DNA of 64,000 nucleotides, taken from Diploscapter coronatus (lineage: Eukaryota > Nematoda > Chromadorea > Rhabditida > Rhabditidae). Positions 1 to 19,300 of the stretch are shown in pieces. The stretch spans positions 86,079,201 through 86,143,200 of the forward strand of contig OZ038422.1 in assembly GCA_964036155.1 (NCBI GenBank). Reading direction: 5' to 3'. The first letter of the stretch is position 1; each line of letters starts with the position of its first letter. The translations under genes were made by a program, and so were the position numbers. The notes beneath the pieces are model-generated. The model saw only the letters and a program-made list of their open reading frames with translations. It was not told where the DNA came from and did no database searches.

Positions 1-8
1 ATTCGAAC

Positions 9-4200
<4,192 letters not shown>

Positions 4201-6404
4201 CAAAAGAATACACACGAACGTGAAAAGTACGAGTTTGAGATGCTTTCTGAAAATTACAGGAGGCTAAACATTGCCAAATTTTGGGATAAAACGCGAAAAT
4301 ACTGATAAAAATGAGCAGTTTTAATCGGGGGTATTCGAAATTCAGGCTCAGCTTCCGATTCCAATTTTTTTTTCAAGTTGAAATTCAAAGGGTATTAAAG
4401 AATAACAAAAAAAATATATAGAAAAGTAACAGGTAAAAAAATCGAAAGTAGGTGAATTAGAAAGTGAAATGATAGAAATGAGGAGGAACGTCCTGAAGGG
4501 GATTGCAAATGAAAGGAGGAAAGAAAAAGTGTCGATCGATAATTATCGATTTAAAAAAAGAGGCATTGCGCAGGATTTCATCACATTATCGTATTCGAAA
4601 TATTCAAAGTGACGTCATAAAAGTTAATTTCAAAATGAACCTTTTCTGACGAATAATAAAACTAAAAAATGACTTATAATGTCTGGCAAATTTTTGCTTG
4701 AAAAAAAGATTGGTATGTTTAAAAAAAATGGGGACTTTTTTGCTAAATGTTTTCAAAGTTTTAATGATTGCGCGAAAATTATATGAAAAATATTGACAGC
4801 CTCGGAAAAATGGAGGATCGATTTCTTCGGACCGAAATTTGGGTTGTTTCTCGCGCGCGCAAGGCCAAAATCTGGCGCTGGGGTTCTCTCGCTCGCGGGA
4901 AGGATATTTGGTACGCGGTGCTGCGCGGTCGGAAGGGGTAGAGAAGGAAAGGGTAGGGGGTCTGGCCAGAAAATGGGCCCAGTCACGAAGCGCTACGGGA
5001 CACACAGACACAGGGGGAGAGAGAGAGAGAGCGAAAGGCCAAGAGATAGCCCCGAGGAGAGGCGCAGAGAGACTACTAAAAAGTGGGCAAAAGTCCTAGC
5101 CAACCAGAGACGCAGAGAAATTGTAGGCGAAATAGGCCGTATTTTGAGAGGCGGAAAAGAAAAAGTGGGGTGAAATAGAGGGACGGGGGTGCGTTGTACA
5201 CATTGATTCGAGAGGAAGACAAAGAGGCTAGACGAAAACGGCCCAAATTCCGTCTTCCTTCGTTCCTCTCCGTCTCTCCGTTTAGCCGCACTCTGTGCGA
5301 CGACAAGACGGCGGGGCCCGCGCCCCGGCCGCGTCTCTCGCTCTCTAGCGCTCTCTGACCGGTCGTCGCCGGCGGGCCAGTACATTCTCCAACCACCCCG
5401 GGGACAAACCCAGGGCCTCTCGATTCCGATTTTCCCTCAAAATTCCCGTCTCTAGCCAATATTTTCGAGAAAAACTAGCACCATCAGAAATTAGCATATC
5501 GATTTTCCTGTAAGTCCGGAAAAACGCCGGCTTCCTATGCTGGAGGAAACGCGCTGCAGCTCGGGAAATCGATATGGATTTTGGTTTTCGTGGCATTTTG
5601 GGGAAATTTTGGAAATTGAACATTTTGACCGACAATTTCAGGTATCGTTGACCTATTCTCGACTTGTGCAAAAGATCGACGGAAACCTCGATTTTGGCTA
5701 ATTTCAAAATTCGACAAATCTCGGATTCCAAAGGACCACACAAGTCTCGTCGTGTCGGGATCGGTTCCGCGTCGATTTGACAAGGTATTCGCTTTTTTCC
5801 AAAACATACCTCCAGGAGACGAGGTTTTCGAAAAGTCCCCAAATTTTGGGACAAAATTTATCGATTGACCAAAAGATGAATGATAAATGATAAGGGACTT
5901 TCAGTTTTGATGGGGTATGTTTAAAAAAGTTTCCACGTCATAAAGACGTGATTCTGCATGAACATGTTAATCCGGTATGAAAACAATTTCGAAATTCGAG
6001 GGAATCGAGAGAAAACGGGCAAAAATCGATAAATCCGTGAATAAGTAATGTGCGATTTTTATCAGCTTCATCAATCTTCGTTCATTGAGTCAAGTGTGTG
6101 CGTTTTTTATCGATTTTCTCGAACTTTCGATTTTTCGTCGGGTTTTCGCGATTTTCTTGGGATTTTTGGCGATTTTAACCTGGAATTTTTGGAACCTTGT
6201 TGAGAGACGGAAGGATGACAAGATTTCTTAAAAAATTGAGTATTTTTCAAGGAATTTTACGTCTCTTCGGATTTTCTTGGGAAATTTGGTGAAATCGTAT
6301 GGAAAATGACTAGATTTCATCAATTTGTAAGATTTTTTCGACGGATTTAAGAAAAGCTTCAATTTTTCGAGAAAGAATGCCAATTTTTGCAGGAACATTG
6401 TTGA
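4201..6404. promoter_or_regulatory. Divergent promoter region between the helicase and the HECT ligase
   Basis: The two genes are transcribed away from this 2.2-kb interval, so it should hold both promoters. Bases 4850-5460 are markedly GC- and CpG-rich against AT-rich surroundings, with a purine-rich stretch (about 5005-5170) containing AGAGACGCAGAGA near 5107 and a related GAGGCGCAGAGAG near 5058; I recall GAGACGCAGA-type motifs from promoters of broadly expressed C. elegans genes. A strong donor (CCT|gtaagt, from 5510) and an acceptor (tttgcag, ending 6392) could bound a 5'-UTR intron of the ligase gene. The palindrome CGATAATTATCG occurs near 4537. Transcription starts are not visible directly; the roles are inference. 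Open frames here have no recognisable protein similarity. Confidence 0.6.
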
Positions 6405-9400
6405 ATGCAATCTCGGAACTCGGGTGAGCAGCCAATATCGGACGCAGCAGTGCAGAGCCAAGCCAGCCAAGGCACACCTCAGCACACGGCCTACCCCACG
6501 AGAAAGCGACACTCGCCTGAGAACAGTAAGTCGGGGGAAAGTTTGAATATTGTATTATGCAGCATTGGGCAACCGTCCAATTGCACTATTTTCGAAATTT
6601 GAAAATCTTGAAACTTATCGTAAATTGGCTGGAAAGTTGAAAACAATCATTCTTGTCTGCAGGAATGGAAAATCGGAGCTTTCATTGAAGTTTTTGTGTC
6701 TGAGCAATCTTGAAACTTACTACAAATGAGAAGAAAATCTTTACAAAAAAAAAGTTGATAAAACAACGAGTTCTTGGCGAGAATTCCCAATGAACTACTA
6801 TGCTCGGAACATCTAATTTCAAAATGTGAAACATTCTTGAAAGTTACAAAAATCCCAAACGTTTCAGCCGAAGCAATTATCGGCAATAGCCTGGCCCCCA
6901 CCTCGTCTGGTGGCTCGGCGGGCAGCGGCGGCAGCGGTTCCGCATCCGGATCGGCAGGTTCCGCAGGTAGCTTAATTTACTACGACTTGACTCCTAAGGT
7001 CAGGCCTAGAGAGAGAGAGTTAAGCCTAGCTTAGAAATACTTAGATCTGACTTAAATTCATTTGATATAACCTAAAATTATTACGTTCGAATTTAAAACC
7101 AACTATGAATATGTTTACAGGGAGCTCCGCGTCCATCGGACAAGGCTCCTCACTCCCAAGCGCACCCAAACATAGAAAAGTCATCGCTAACACTTCGGCA
7201 AATACAACCGCTCCAATTGGGTCCAAAACTACTAAGGTATTTTTAAGTTTATTATTAACCCGATAAACATGGAAAAGGTATCAAATTAATTTGAAATGGC
7301 AATTTAATATGTAAAATTGTGAAACATAATGAGAAATCTTAAAAATTTAAGAATTCTGTAACAAATTGCTTAAAACGACAGAACGGCGAACCAAGTTTCT
7401 TTGAAAGGGCTGTTTAATATTTGAAACATAACAATAATTGAATTTTTTTATGAACACTTTGATTTGAAATAACCAAGATCTATCGAAAAAGTCTTGAAAA
7501 ACCCACGAAGTTTTAAAACATGAAAAAAAAGTTTTTGTTTCAAATTCAACCATTTTAGTCTCAATCCTCTGTTGAAGGCGAGCAGCGCCCAGACGCTTCA
7601 GTTTCGAGTGGAAGTCAGATCAGCGGCGGAAGAGAACTGCGTTATTTGGTAGGGAAAATTCGAATTTTCAGGAAAAGAATATACAGTAGCTTCACAAGAT
7701 GAAAAATACTGTATTTTACACACAAATAAGGGTTATTGTAATTTTTATCAAGAAGATATTATAGTAACTTGTGTAAAGAAAGAAACTTACGATAGCTTTT
7801 CACAAAAGAAGAAAAGACTACTGTAGTATTTCCAAAGAAGAGGAAGAAGATAAATTACTGTAGCCTTAATTTTAGACGGACTTTTTCCCCGACCAGCAGA
7901 CAGGAGTGGGTCGTCTGACGCGTTCGCGAGCCGCGTCGCGCATCGGCGGAACCAATCCGGAGAGCCGTCCTCACACGCCGGTAAATTTTGAAAAGAATTT
8001 GAGAACTTGAACAGGGGCTGTAAATGTGTTAGACACGCGCATTTCTAAAATTTACAGCCCTGAATTTGGAGAAAAACGACGAATTCACTCAGTCCTGTTC
8101 ATTAACGAAAGCTCCTTGTCCGCGAAATTTTTGCCGATTCCGATGATCTTTAACGAAAGTAGGCGGGACGAAGGGCCCCTGCTATTTCTGCGAATACCGT
8201 ATTTCAACGTTAGACACCCTTCTAGTCTCTACTTCTGACACGCCTCCTTTTTCACGCAATATAAAATATATTATTCCGCATCCAGGCTTCAATACAGCGA
8301 GAGATTTTCTGTTCTTTTTTTTAGAAGAGGAGAAAGGGAAAAGGATTCCACTCCGTCTGGAATATTTTCTTCGCAATACACGTATTTTGGGAGCAAGGAA
8401 AACATGGGTTGCGCAATCGTTAATGAACAGGATCGTGTGGAATTGGTTTCAAATTTTCGGAGTGTAGTTGATGTGCTTTCTAAAGTTATTGCTTAAAGTA
8501 TCTGGAGTTTAAATTTTCTAAAAAAAAAGCCAGAATAAAGAAGCTTCAAAATGTTCGAATTATTGACCATGATAATTGCAAATTTATCCGACCGACCTCA
8601 AACCTTGGAATAATGATAAACGTTTGTTGCAGTTTGAATTGGACAACAACACAGGTGGGAACAACGCGGTTGATCACCAGGGATTCGATGGCACTGTCAG
8701 CGCTCAGCAAGATTCGACGTAAGATTGATTGTTGATGTTTTAAACGCTCGTTTCCGAAATTCTTGAAATGAGCACATTCGTATCCGTTCTATGAGACTAT
8801 TGAACACATTTCGAGAAAATCTCAGGGTTTTTTGTTTAATATTACTGTAATTTCAGCGCAACCCGTGTGAAATCGTCCCGCCCGATCGTGCGCAAGAAGG
8901 CCCCTCCCACTTTGCAACCACAGACCGACGCGCCATGCTCTTCCACTTCGTCTAATCCGACAAATCAAGGAATTGGGCAGTGAGTTTTTTCAATTACAAG
9001 GTCAAAAAGAAAACTTTCGCGAATATCGGATTATTTTTGCAGCATTATGTTGAATTAAGATTAAGATGTGACAAAATCATTAATCTTCGAAATAAGTTTC
9101 AAATTTTTAAATGCAAGTTGAAAAAGTCAGCATTGACGATTTGAGGACTAGATGAAAAATGACAATTCGATTTTTTCAGATTCGACCTTCGTGAACTGAC
9201 CGAAGTGAACACGAGTTCCGCAGTGCCGGGTCCGGGTTCATCGTCAAGCAACGCACCGCCCAGTTGGCATCTAATTCAATCGCAGGCCACCGCTATTTCG
9301 GCTGCAGGTATTTCTCCATCAAATGTGTTAATTCAATTGTTATCGTTGATTGGAGAGAAAGCCGACATTCATGCAGCAGCAGCAATTAGAAATCTAATTT

Positions 9401-12400
9401 GGAAGGAGTGAAATAGAGTGAATTGTGTAGAAGAGAAATAACGTAATTTTTGAATATCGACGCGTTTTCTTCCAATCAATAATAAAATTTGTTGTGTAGT
9501 AAAAGACAGGCTCACATTTTGAGTTTGAAACTAGAATTGAACGTAGATAATTACGAAATAGCTAAAGATTTGATTACAGACGTCGCGAGAACCTTGTCGG
9601 CCGCGGTCAGCTCTCACTTAGTGGACCCCTTTGTTACCAACTCAGGGACTAATCAGGTCGGGATTTTTAAAATTTAGTTTCATTTTAATTGATATCCTCT
9701 TTTCTTTTTTTTTTTTTTTTTTTAATTTTTATTAACTTCATTATTCGAAGATTTGTGTTTTAATGCGGCTCGACAACGTTCAATAATATCGAGTTTTTTT
9801 TTACCAGGTCCCAACTTTTTTGAAACACATTTTGCCATTTGACCGATGAAATTCCGAATTATGCATTTTTGCAAATTTTCAGTTCCTCAATTCATTTTCA
9901 TTTCTAAATGTATGCGCGCTGCTGTGTTGCGAATTCGTTTCATATCGCCCCCATCTAATTTTCGAATATCCAAAACGATTTTACTTTTCTATTCCTCATC
10001 ACTGGAAATAGATTTTGCCTAAATTTTGAGTTTTGCATATCTGAGATGTCTCTAAGCTTACATCCTTTAGCATTGGAGACATATTTTCCTGAACCCACCT
10101 AATTCAAGCCCTGATGAACCTTCACTTTCTAGTTGAAAATCTTATTAGCGAGTGGGAGGCAAAGTAATGCGACGAGAGATAGAAGGAATTAAGTAGAGTG
10201 AGAAGACGGAAAGAAATCCACCTAATAGTAGATGTGAAACGCGCTTATGGTTTTGATGAAATTATCAGTTTCGGTTTCGAATGCGAATAATTCACCTACT
10301 TATATAGAAAATTTAGCGAAAGTTTTATCGGAGTTTTTGAAACTTATGCAAAAATCTCGATTTTTTTTCGTAACCTCATAACTTCCGATAATTACTTGTA
10401 GAAACTATTTGAACAATTCTCTTATTTGCTGAAACTTGGGTGAAAAATCTAGACTTTCTAAACATCAATAATCTCTAACTTATGTCTAAGAATAGGAGTC
10501 AAAAAACCGACTGGTATATTCTTATTTTGCTCGCAGTACATCTTATTTCTCGCCTTTTGCACAGGTCGTTTATTTATTCAGCGCAAAATATGAACAACAA
10601 AAACAGCACAGCCCTTGACTAAAATGGCATTTTATTTTCTTTCACTCCTTTCTATCTTTCTCTTTTGCATCATTCACTTCATAAAGAAGGATATTGTTTT
10701 CATATCAAGCACCCAATCTACGATATTTCATGCGAAAAATTGTGAATTTTCTAGGAGCAAGTTTTCTATAGACGATTAATATATTTTTGAGATTGCATTT
10801 TTCCTATTTATTATTTTGCAAAAATTTCTGCATATTTTCGTAATTTTTAGCTATGACCCAAATTTTTAATGATATAAAAACAAGCCCAAAATCCTCATTT
10901 AGATCTTATCAACTTTGAAATACCTTCAAAGTTAGCAGGCATTTTCTGACTACCTAATTTTATTACTTCTCAAATCGTTAAAGCTTCTTTGCTACTTTCC
11001 TGATTTTATCAACAAGTCTGGCAATGTCATCTTTCTTGAGGGAATTTATTTTTGGATAGCAAATTCTGAGGGACTTTTATTTGATAAGATACGCGTCATT
11101 TCCTGCTAGAATATAAGAGGGACTATTTCTATTTTTGGCAAGCATTTTTTGCTATTTGATTTTTATTGCTAAAATCTATTTTGATATCAGATTTTTGAAA
11201 AGTTATGTTTCAAAACTTTTCAAATTTAAAAATCACTAAGTCGCAAATAGTTGTAAACAAAATTCGAACAAGCCAACATGAAAAAAGGCTTTTCATGTTT
11301 ATTTTTCTAACTTTTAAAGAATAAGGCTCTAAAATCACAATTTATTAAAAAGACGTTATTTTCATGATCTATCACGTTTTCTGTCAATTATTTATTTGAA
11401 ATGGCCACTTTCTGAGCCACATTTTGTCTGTTCGATTTCATATGTTTCCTGTATGTTTTTGTCATGTGACGCTTAGAGTTCTTTCCCCTTACGGCGCGCT
11501 TTTTGAGTTCTATTTTTGAACTGCAGCTTCCAATATCGATTCGAAACTTATCGCTTTTATCTATTAGCGCTTTGAACTTTTCCAGCTCCTTCATTAGGGT
11601 ATTTTTCAACAGGTAGTTTTCTTATCAGGCAAATATTTTCATTGTAAAAATACTATGATTTTGAAAGGATCTAAAATGTTTTGCTATTTCTATATAGCAA
11701 GTGATTTTTACTTAAATTCCGATGTTCTATTGATAAAAGCTACAGAGAACAGACCTCAAAAATAAACAATTCATGATTTTCCCATTTTCCTGAACAACCA
11801 TTGCCCAATTTTCACTAAACGATTCCCGCGGAAAAAAACCGTAGAATTTTGAAAATCCGAAAAATGTTTTCGCCCTAATTTAAATTTCTGAAACCTAAAT
11901 TCTGGAAGGTGGTTTGGAAACGTTCAGTATTTCCTTGCATTGAAGAATGGGGGTCAAAAATTGGCTGGAATAATTTATAGCCTAGTGGCCGTGTACTAGC
12001 TCCGGTCATGTAGTATGCACGGAGTATAGAGATGGGGAAGGTGTAGTACTTTGGTTGGTAACTAATTTTTGGGAAATGAATCTTCTCAATCGATTTTTTG
12101 TTAGGATAAGTTTGATCTCACATAGGATGTTATATCATATTCCAATTTTGCATTGTTGCGAATTTATTAAAGATTGAAATATATATATATATATATATTT
12201 TTTTTTTTCGAAATTCTTATATTTTATGGCAGAATATGTTCAAATTAAAAGTGTACTCATTAAAAACTCCCCTAGGTGATTCACGCTCTGAATCTTTTGT
12301 ATAACTCGTGCATTAGTTTATGTCTCTATATCTTCAAGCTTTACCCTTTATCCTATTAGCAAATACAAGAGCATTTCGACATGTTTCATAAAATTTAATG

Positions 12401-13313
12401 CCGACAATATTTGCGATTTATTTCTCTAATCATCGTTCATTGCCGACTTTATATCCATTCATTAGTTTATGCTTACATTCTCAGGCTTTACCTTTATCCT
12501 TTCAGCATTTATGACATATTCTCCTTATTAGCTAATATCTAAGTTATGCAAAAACACATCCACCTTTCCCTCTCAAGTGGGATAGACAAACTGACTACTA
12601 AAGTCGTTACGTCGAAACTTTATGACATTTCCTAACGACATTTATCCTCTATCGATGACTTCCAGCTGATTTCTTTATTAACGCAAATATTTTTTTCTCG
12701 GAAAATTAGCATTTAATCTTTTCATCTCGAACTCTTTGGGATACAATTTTCTAGCACAGAAAACGAGGGACCTCTAATTTTCTGAGATCTTTGTACAGCT
12801 TTCATCGTTTTTCACATCTGTTGCACTCCATGCTATATTTGGGCCTTCAAACTATAAATTGATGAACTTTCACCAATTTGCTGCACCCTTTTAACCATTC
12901 ACCAACACCCACCCTTTATTCCTCTCCAGCGCTGGTCTAGACCCCTCGCCCTTCCATTTGAAGAAGCGTTTATGGTGGCCTCTCTTCTCCTTTCCTTTAC
13001 TTGCACTTTGCGCGTTTCTCTCTCGACCGATCGTCGTTATTAATTCGCACTGCACTTTCCGCTACTTTCATACGTGCTTTCAGTCTCTACGTTTTTTTCT
13101 CTCAAAATTACATGCTATTTTCAACTTCTGAGTCTTTCTTCCAATTTTCCATACAAATTACACGCTATTTTCATTAACAGTTTCAATTTTCAATCTTTTT
13201 TGTCTCTAACTTGTTAACATTGCACCTACCTTAACTAAATTACGGATTTTTTTTCCAAATTTTCATTTTTTGTACTTTAAAGAATAATAATTTGGACAAA
13301 CGCAGGACGTGTC

Positions 13314-13346
<33 letters not shown>

Positions 13347-16300
13347 AAAGAGTACCTGCTTTATGATTCATTAGGAAAGACGGTAAAAGATGCAGAGAAA
13401 TGAGAAATAGCGTGGAAAAGAAGGGAAAGACAAGACTGAGAAAGAAAGTCAGTTATTCCATGACTAGCATAGAAGTGGCTTAGAATTTTAGCTTCTCTAT
13501 GAATATCCATTTTTATCCTAAATGATGATGTAATTTTTGCATAATCAGGGGATCTCTTTAACTTTTCTTGAAATTCATTGAAAAAGTACTCAGCTCTTGC
13601 ACACCTTGGCAGATTTTTTTGAAAAGTACAAATTTTTAGTTCTGCAAAATTATTTAAATTTCTTTTGAAAAAGTATAGGGAAAATTAACCTTCATCAGAC
13701 ACATGCAATTATTCTAGGCGAAAATTCAACTCACGAGTTTAAAAACGCGGAAAATTGAAGAAGAAGAAGAAAAAACTCGGGCTTAAAAACCAATGCGCCA
13801 ATTTATTTGCATTTCGGTTGCTCTGGAGAATATGCACATATGAAATTCGGGATTTTCCCTGCTTTCCTTAAGAAATTCATTTCCTGCCTGAAATATCGAA
13901 GCATATCTTGAAGTTTTCCGGTAAATTATCTTAAAATTAGGGATTTTCGCTAAATTACAAACACGTTGTCATTATCATTATAGCTAGAAATCTAATATTT
14001 CTTTTCGAAATGGATGAAACCTACCATAGGATTGCACGAAGTTTCTTTTCGAAAGTTGCGAATTTTCTAATTCTAATTAAACTTTTTTCTCTGAAGCGTA
14101 TTTTTCATTCTGAAACTATGTAAAGTAGAATAAGTTTGAAAAAATGGCAACTTGAACACCTCACAACATTACAGTGTGAAAAATAATGTATAAAAATGGG
14201 ATTTTCCAACCTCTCCTATTGCTACACGCCACTTCCTAAAGCTGTAGGGTTATAATGCCGTAAAATTTCCTAGATGCCAGAAAAAACTAAAAAATATCTA
14301 ATTTTTCAAATTTATGCTAATTTCTTTCAGATCGCGGTCATCCATCCACCCACGTCATCGTCTCTGGGCCTTCCGCACGGCGTCCCGCTCGCTCTGTCCG
14401 GCATGCTATTCGACCCCCTCGCTCAGCAGAACGCCCAACATAGAGCTATTTCGAGGTACAGTACTTTTTATGGGTTACTGTAATTTTGCTCTAGTCTAAT
14501 AAAATAAGGTGTCGAAGCTATTGAATAATTAAAAGATATGTTGTCCCCCGGCAAAAGTCGAAACGTATTTATATTGAAATATTTTAAATTTCATGATATG
14601 GCGATTCGTCTCTAATACAATTGAATTTAGAAAAAAAATGAAGCTCATTTTGAAAATTTTAAAAAATTGTAAAAATTCATTGACTTTTAGAACTCTGAAT
14701 AGGACACAATTGAGTATCATTAGACTCAGACTTGGAACGCTTTCCACCGCAAAAAATTCGATCATCATCTCTCGTTGTCATTGTTAAGGATAGTAATCCA
14801 AACTGACTGATAATACACCGCATAAGGGATATTTGCGGTGAAAAGCGTCCCAACGTCTGATTGACTGAATTTGTTTGAAACCCACCAAATTTTATTCTTT
14901 ATTGAACAAAACAAAAGTGACGTTTTTGCAAAATCCAAATCCAATCGACATTTTCATGAAAGTTGGCCAGATTTTTGAAACTTACAAATTTTGTCAATTT
15001 TTTGATCAGACAGCAAAAATTCGCGATCGCAATCTTGAAATCATCAATTTTCCCCGACAAACTAACCCTACTCGAGTACTTACTTTCGACGTTACATCAT
15101 TCGATTTTTTACAACTTTGTATGGAAGCAAAATAAGGCTCGCCTTTTGAAATTACCTTTCTTGAAAAACCAGTTCCCAAATTTTCCGGATAATTTAAGAA
15201 CGCGAAAGTTTTGAGGGTCTGGAACATAATTATTTTGATTGGAAGGTTCATTCAGTTTAGAAATGACATAATGTGACTAAATGAAAACAAACGAAACTGA
15301 ATTTTACAAATAAGTAATGAATCAAATTTTAGACCAAGTATTTGATAAGAGAAAATGGTGATTCTTTAAAAGAAAAATAATCATTTTGAACTGAAATATC
15401 GAGCCCAGATATTAATTAGAACAAAATTCAAAGGGGAGGCGGAGCTGGTACTAAAATTGCACTTTGAAGCTTTACATATCTAATAAAAGAAGGGAGAAGA
15501 AGAGGAATATTGCAAAGTCCGGATAATTCATGCTTACTTTGACTCATTTGGTAAATTGCAGAATTATATGCTTTAGTGATTTAGAATTTTTATTATATCA
15601 CTTACATAACATAGTTTTTTTTGTTTAAATTTTTCATTATGTTTTAAAATTTTATATGAATTGGATTTCCCTATGTAATAATAATCATCAGCCTCTGGTT
15701 GAGAAAGCTAACTCTAAAAAATTACGAAATCTGAATTGAGACTGGGGGGAAAAATCAATGGGAAATTAGATGATTTGCTAAATTGAAAAAATAATACGAT
15801 ATTCTAATTTTAGGTAGAAAATTTGAATAAATGAAGCTAAATTTTTAATTTCTAAAAATATTACGGTATTTGAATTTTCAGATCGGCCGCGTCTCAATTT
15901 ATCCATGGTCTGGTACCCCGAATGCAGCACTTGCTGGGAGGCCACAAAATATTACAACAAGGTGGGCAGATTTCATACATCCGTTTTTCCTGATCCCCAA
16001 AGAATTACGTAAAACCCCATAAAACAAATCGGAGTGTAAGGAAGATACTTTGCGTTTTTATATCGAAAATTTGAAGAAACAAAAAAAGCTTGAAGATACG
16101 ACTCATATTAAGCGTATATATAGAGTAGTAATGTGTAAGTATGACATTTGCTGAAACATACAGAAATAACTTTAGAAAATGTATTTCTTACTATTATAGA
16201 AGTACTGTTGTTTGCATTATTGATTTACTAAAATGTAATGTGGAATGGAAAAATTTCTGAAGCATATCATTCCTCCCCTTTAAGAGCCATTTCATACTTT

Positions 16301-19300
16301 CCTGCAAATGATTCAACTTGTATCGATTCGAAATTTTGTCTATCAGTTACAAGCAAACTAGCGCGTTACTCGTAACACTACGCTTTTTACTATAATTCAT
16401 ATTTATTTTCTCGAGAGTCATCTCCTGTTCTATAACGTGTAGAAAAAATAGAAAAAAGCGAAGATATTTCCGGTTATCGATCGATTTTCGGGGTATAAAA
16501 TTCTCGGAAAGACGAAAATTGAAATAGAACCTAGCACTTTCCACTACCCCATTTTTGGTAATTGAAATTACGAAATAACGTGGGGAATTTTTGAAAGAAC
16601 ATTTTTAGCGAAATTTTGAAGTAGGTTTCAAAATAATTCATAGTGAAATGTAAAAATCTACATGTGTTTATTTTAAGATGCTTATAATAGCAAATTTTTC
16701 AAAGATAGAAATTTTCACTCTAAATAATTGATAATTATCGATAATCCATTTGATTCTTGATTCGACGAAAATAGACAGGTGTCAATTGGAAACTCCAGAT
16801 ATTTCACAAACCTGACAATTAAAATTTCTATCAATGAAGAAAAATGCTACTCTCAAATTTACTTGACAACAAAGTCGCTCTTCACGCCGAAATTTCGAAT
16901 TACCTCTAGACAATTGCTCAATTACTCAATGATCTTTTCAAATTGATTTAATTATGCCAATTACCTCTATATTTACCCCAACTAATTGTTTAGTTATCGA
17001 ATTAGCCTAAACAAAAGTCCCCCATATCTTATCTATTCGCTATCAAATTGACCCTTATTCTTTCAGAGATATTATCTGACCCTTGTCATTCAAATAGTAA
17101 AGAGTGGGGATCTATTGGTCCTTTCGTTTATACTAATGCGCAGTGCCCGTGAGTTTTTCTGTCTTTCTTTCTTTTTCACTCTCTCGAATTTCCATACCAT
17201 TTCTCTATTTTCGCCCCTTTTCTCCACTATTTTCTCCCATTTGCGCTTTGCCTACTCTCCGTCTCTGACCCCCGAATATGCCAGCCGACTTCGCTCTAAT
17301 CATCTGTCTCTAGCCTTTTCTTCTGACCCACACTATTTCTCGACTTTCTAACACTCTGTCTCTAACTTGTCCATACTATTTCGCATCTCGTGTTTCCCTC
17401 TAACCCAGCAGTATTTCTCCGTTTTCTAACACTCTGCGTCTTTGCCTTTATTGTTGTCTATCGCCATGCGAATGTCAGCTGATGCAAAGGTTCTCACTAT
17501 CTATATGCTCGGTGTCCCTAGAAATTATCTTGACCGTACTTCTTCCAATCTTGAAAACACGATGATACTAGATGAAAATTATCGATAATTAGACTAACTA
17601 ACTCCGGTACTTGATTACTTAATTAGTGCTAATTATCTCTCGATTTTCGTAATTTTCTATTCTCTATTTTCTATTGTTCACCTTATTTACTTGCTAAAGA
17701 CCTGAAAATGATCAACGACGAAGAAATGTACGATGAGGATTCAATAGAAGCCCAGAAAAGCCGGTCCAATGACCCAGGTAGAAAATTACGGTGGTAGTTA
17801 CTGTAGCTTAGCAATGAATAGTAGTTTTCAAAGATGATGAAAATCGATAAGAAATTTCGCAATTTTCAACAAATGGCGCAATCTTGCATATCTTTTGGAG
17901 CGATATTGAATAGAAAAAGTTAGTAATATTGATGAATTTTTGTGAAAATCTTCACTTACCGATATAGTTTTGTTTTTGTCACCTTTAAAAGCTGCTATTT
18001 TATTTCGAGATTTGAAAATAGGGGATTGATCTCCATTTCTTTACCCTAGATTAGGCATTATCCATTCGGCAAGAAAATGCAAGATCCACAAACTATATCT
18101 TTTTAAATCGAACTTTCGTGATTTGTTCAAAAATAATAATCCAATAAAATTGATCAATCCTTTATCAAATTCTTGAATATCTCGGCTAAATTCGACTGAA
18201 ATCGCGTCCGGATTAAAGAGCCGATGGAAGTGGAGAGTGGAAGCAGCAGTCAGAGCGGGTCGAATGCCAGCAGCATCTCCTCATCTCCGTCCTTCCAGTT
18301 CATCGGAAACATCACCGACTCTAGGCAGTTTCGTAATCTGCTAGGTAGGATTCTAGAGAACATTTCCAATTTGACTTAATTTCTTGTAAACTTTACTTTT
18401 TCTCACTTCTTTTTGAAATATTTAAAAAGGTGAAGATTCTAGCTATTTTAGAATTCGTTGAAAATGAGACTATAAAGTTAACAGAAGCATTTGATCAGTC
18501 TTTCTGAAACCTATATTATTTCAATTTACATCTTTTCCTTTCGATTATAATTTACTCAAACAAACATACCCCCCATTGCAACTAAACAACTTTCTATACA
18601 ATTTCTTGAAACCTATCATTTCATTATCGTATTTTCTGCAACCCTCTTCTTTCTTATCTATTTTTCCCCAACAGATTTTCGGATCTTCGGTTAAATGCAT
18701 CGATTTCATGATTTCAAGCTTGCCTTCATGACAATAATCTATCTGCAGCAATATCTGAGAAATTGCTATAGCGAAGAAGAAATTCGCCCTTCCCTTATGC
18801 CAGGGGCAAGCTTTCTCTGAAATATACGCGAAATCCCGTTTCACCAACGAATTTCCCCTGCGTTCCTGACTTTTCCTCTAGTTAAGCATAGAGACTCTAG
18901 CACTTATAAACTAAAAAAAGGGATAATTTCTCCTATATCTCTGGCTTCCTCATAATAAAAGATAGAAACTCTAGCTTTTTGGACCTAACAATAAAATTAT
19001 GAGAATCGAATGCGTCATTAATCTTTGACTAGGAAGTTGAAACTAGGTATCATGCGCGCATTTTTACACTATCGAGGTGTGTCTAAATAGCAAATCATCT
19101 AATCACAGGTCAAATTATTGGGGAAGGTCATAGTGACTATTTGGAAATATGATATTATCAATAACCGATAACTTGAGACAAAATACAACTAAAGCAATTT
19201 TGATGCATGAAAATTAGCGCGTTGTTTGCAAAACGAATAGACGATATTTTATTTATTCAAGGAATGGCTTTGACGACTATTTGGGCATATGCAATGCATA

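Larger units (their letters stand above)
9308..14330 (+). other. Long introns of the ligase gene (one small exon inside)
   Basis: Apart from exon 9580-9656 and the inverted-repeat element at 9341-9483, I see no gene here. The 4.7-kb intron 9657-14330 is AT-rich and holds a (TA)n run (12179-12199), a (GA)n run (13315-13349), and pyrimidine-rich stretches around 12900-13190 with copies of a motif like AAATTACAYGCTATTTTC. Confidence 0.7.

Noticed and set aside
4604..5854. Overlapping open frames on both strands
   Set aside because: They follow the GC-rich island and purine tract, where stops are rare; translations are low-complexity Arg/Ser/Pro and differ in every frame.
9308..9411. Read-through of the ligase exon past 9307
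   Set aside because: The continuation runs into the family C element; splicing at CAG|gtattt to 9580 keeps the frame.
11388..11609. 73-codon minus-strand frame, Lys/Arg-rich
   Set aside because: Lies in an AT-rich ligase intron, has no recognisable similarity, start context or splice partners; A/T-rich DNA readily gives Lys-rich frames.
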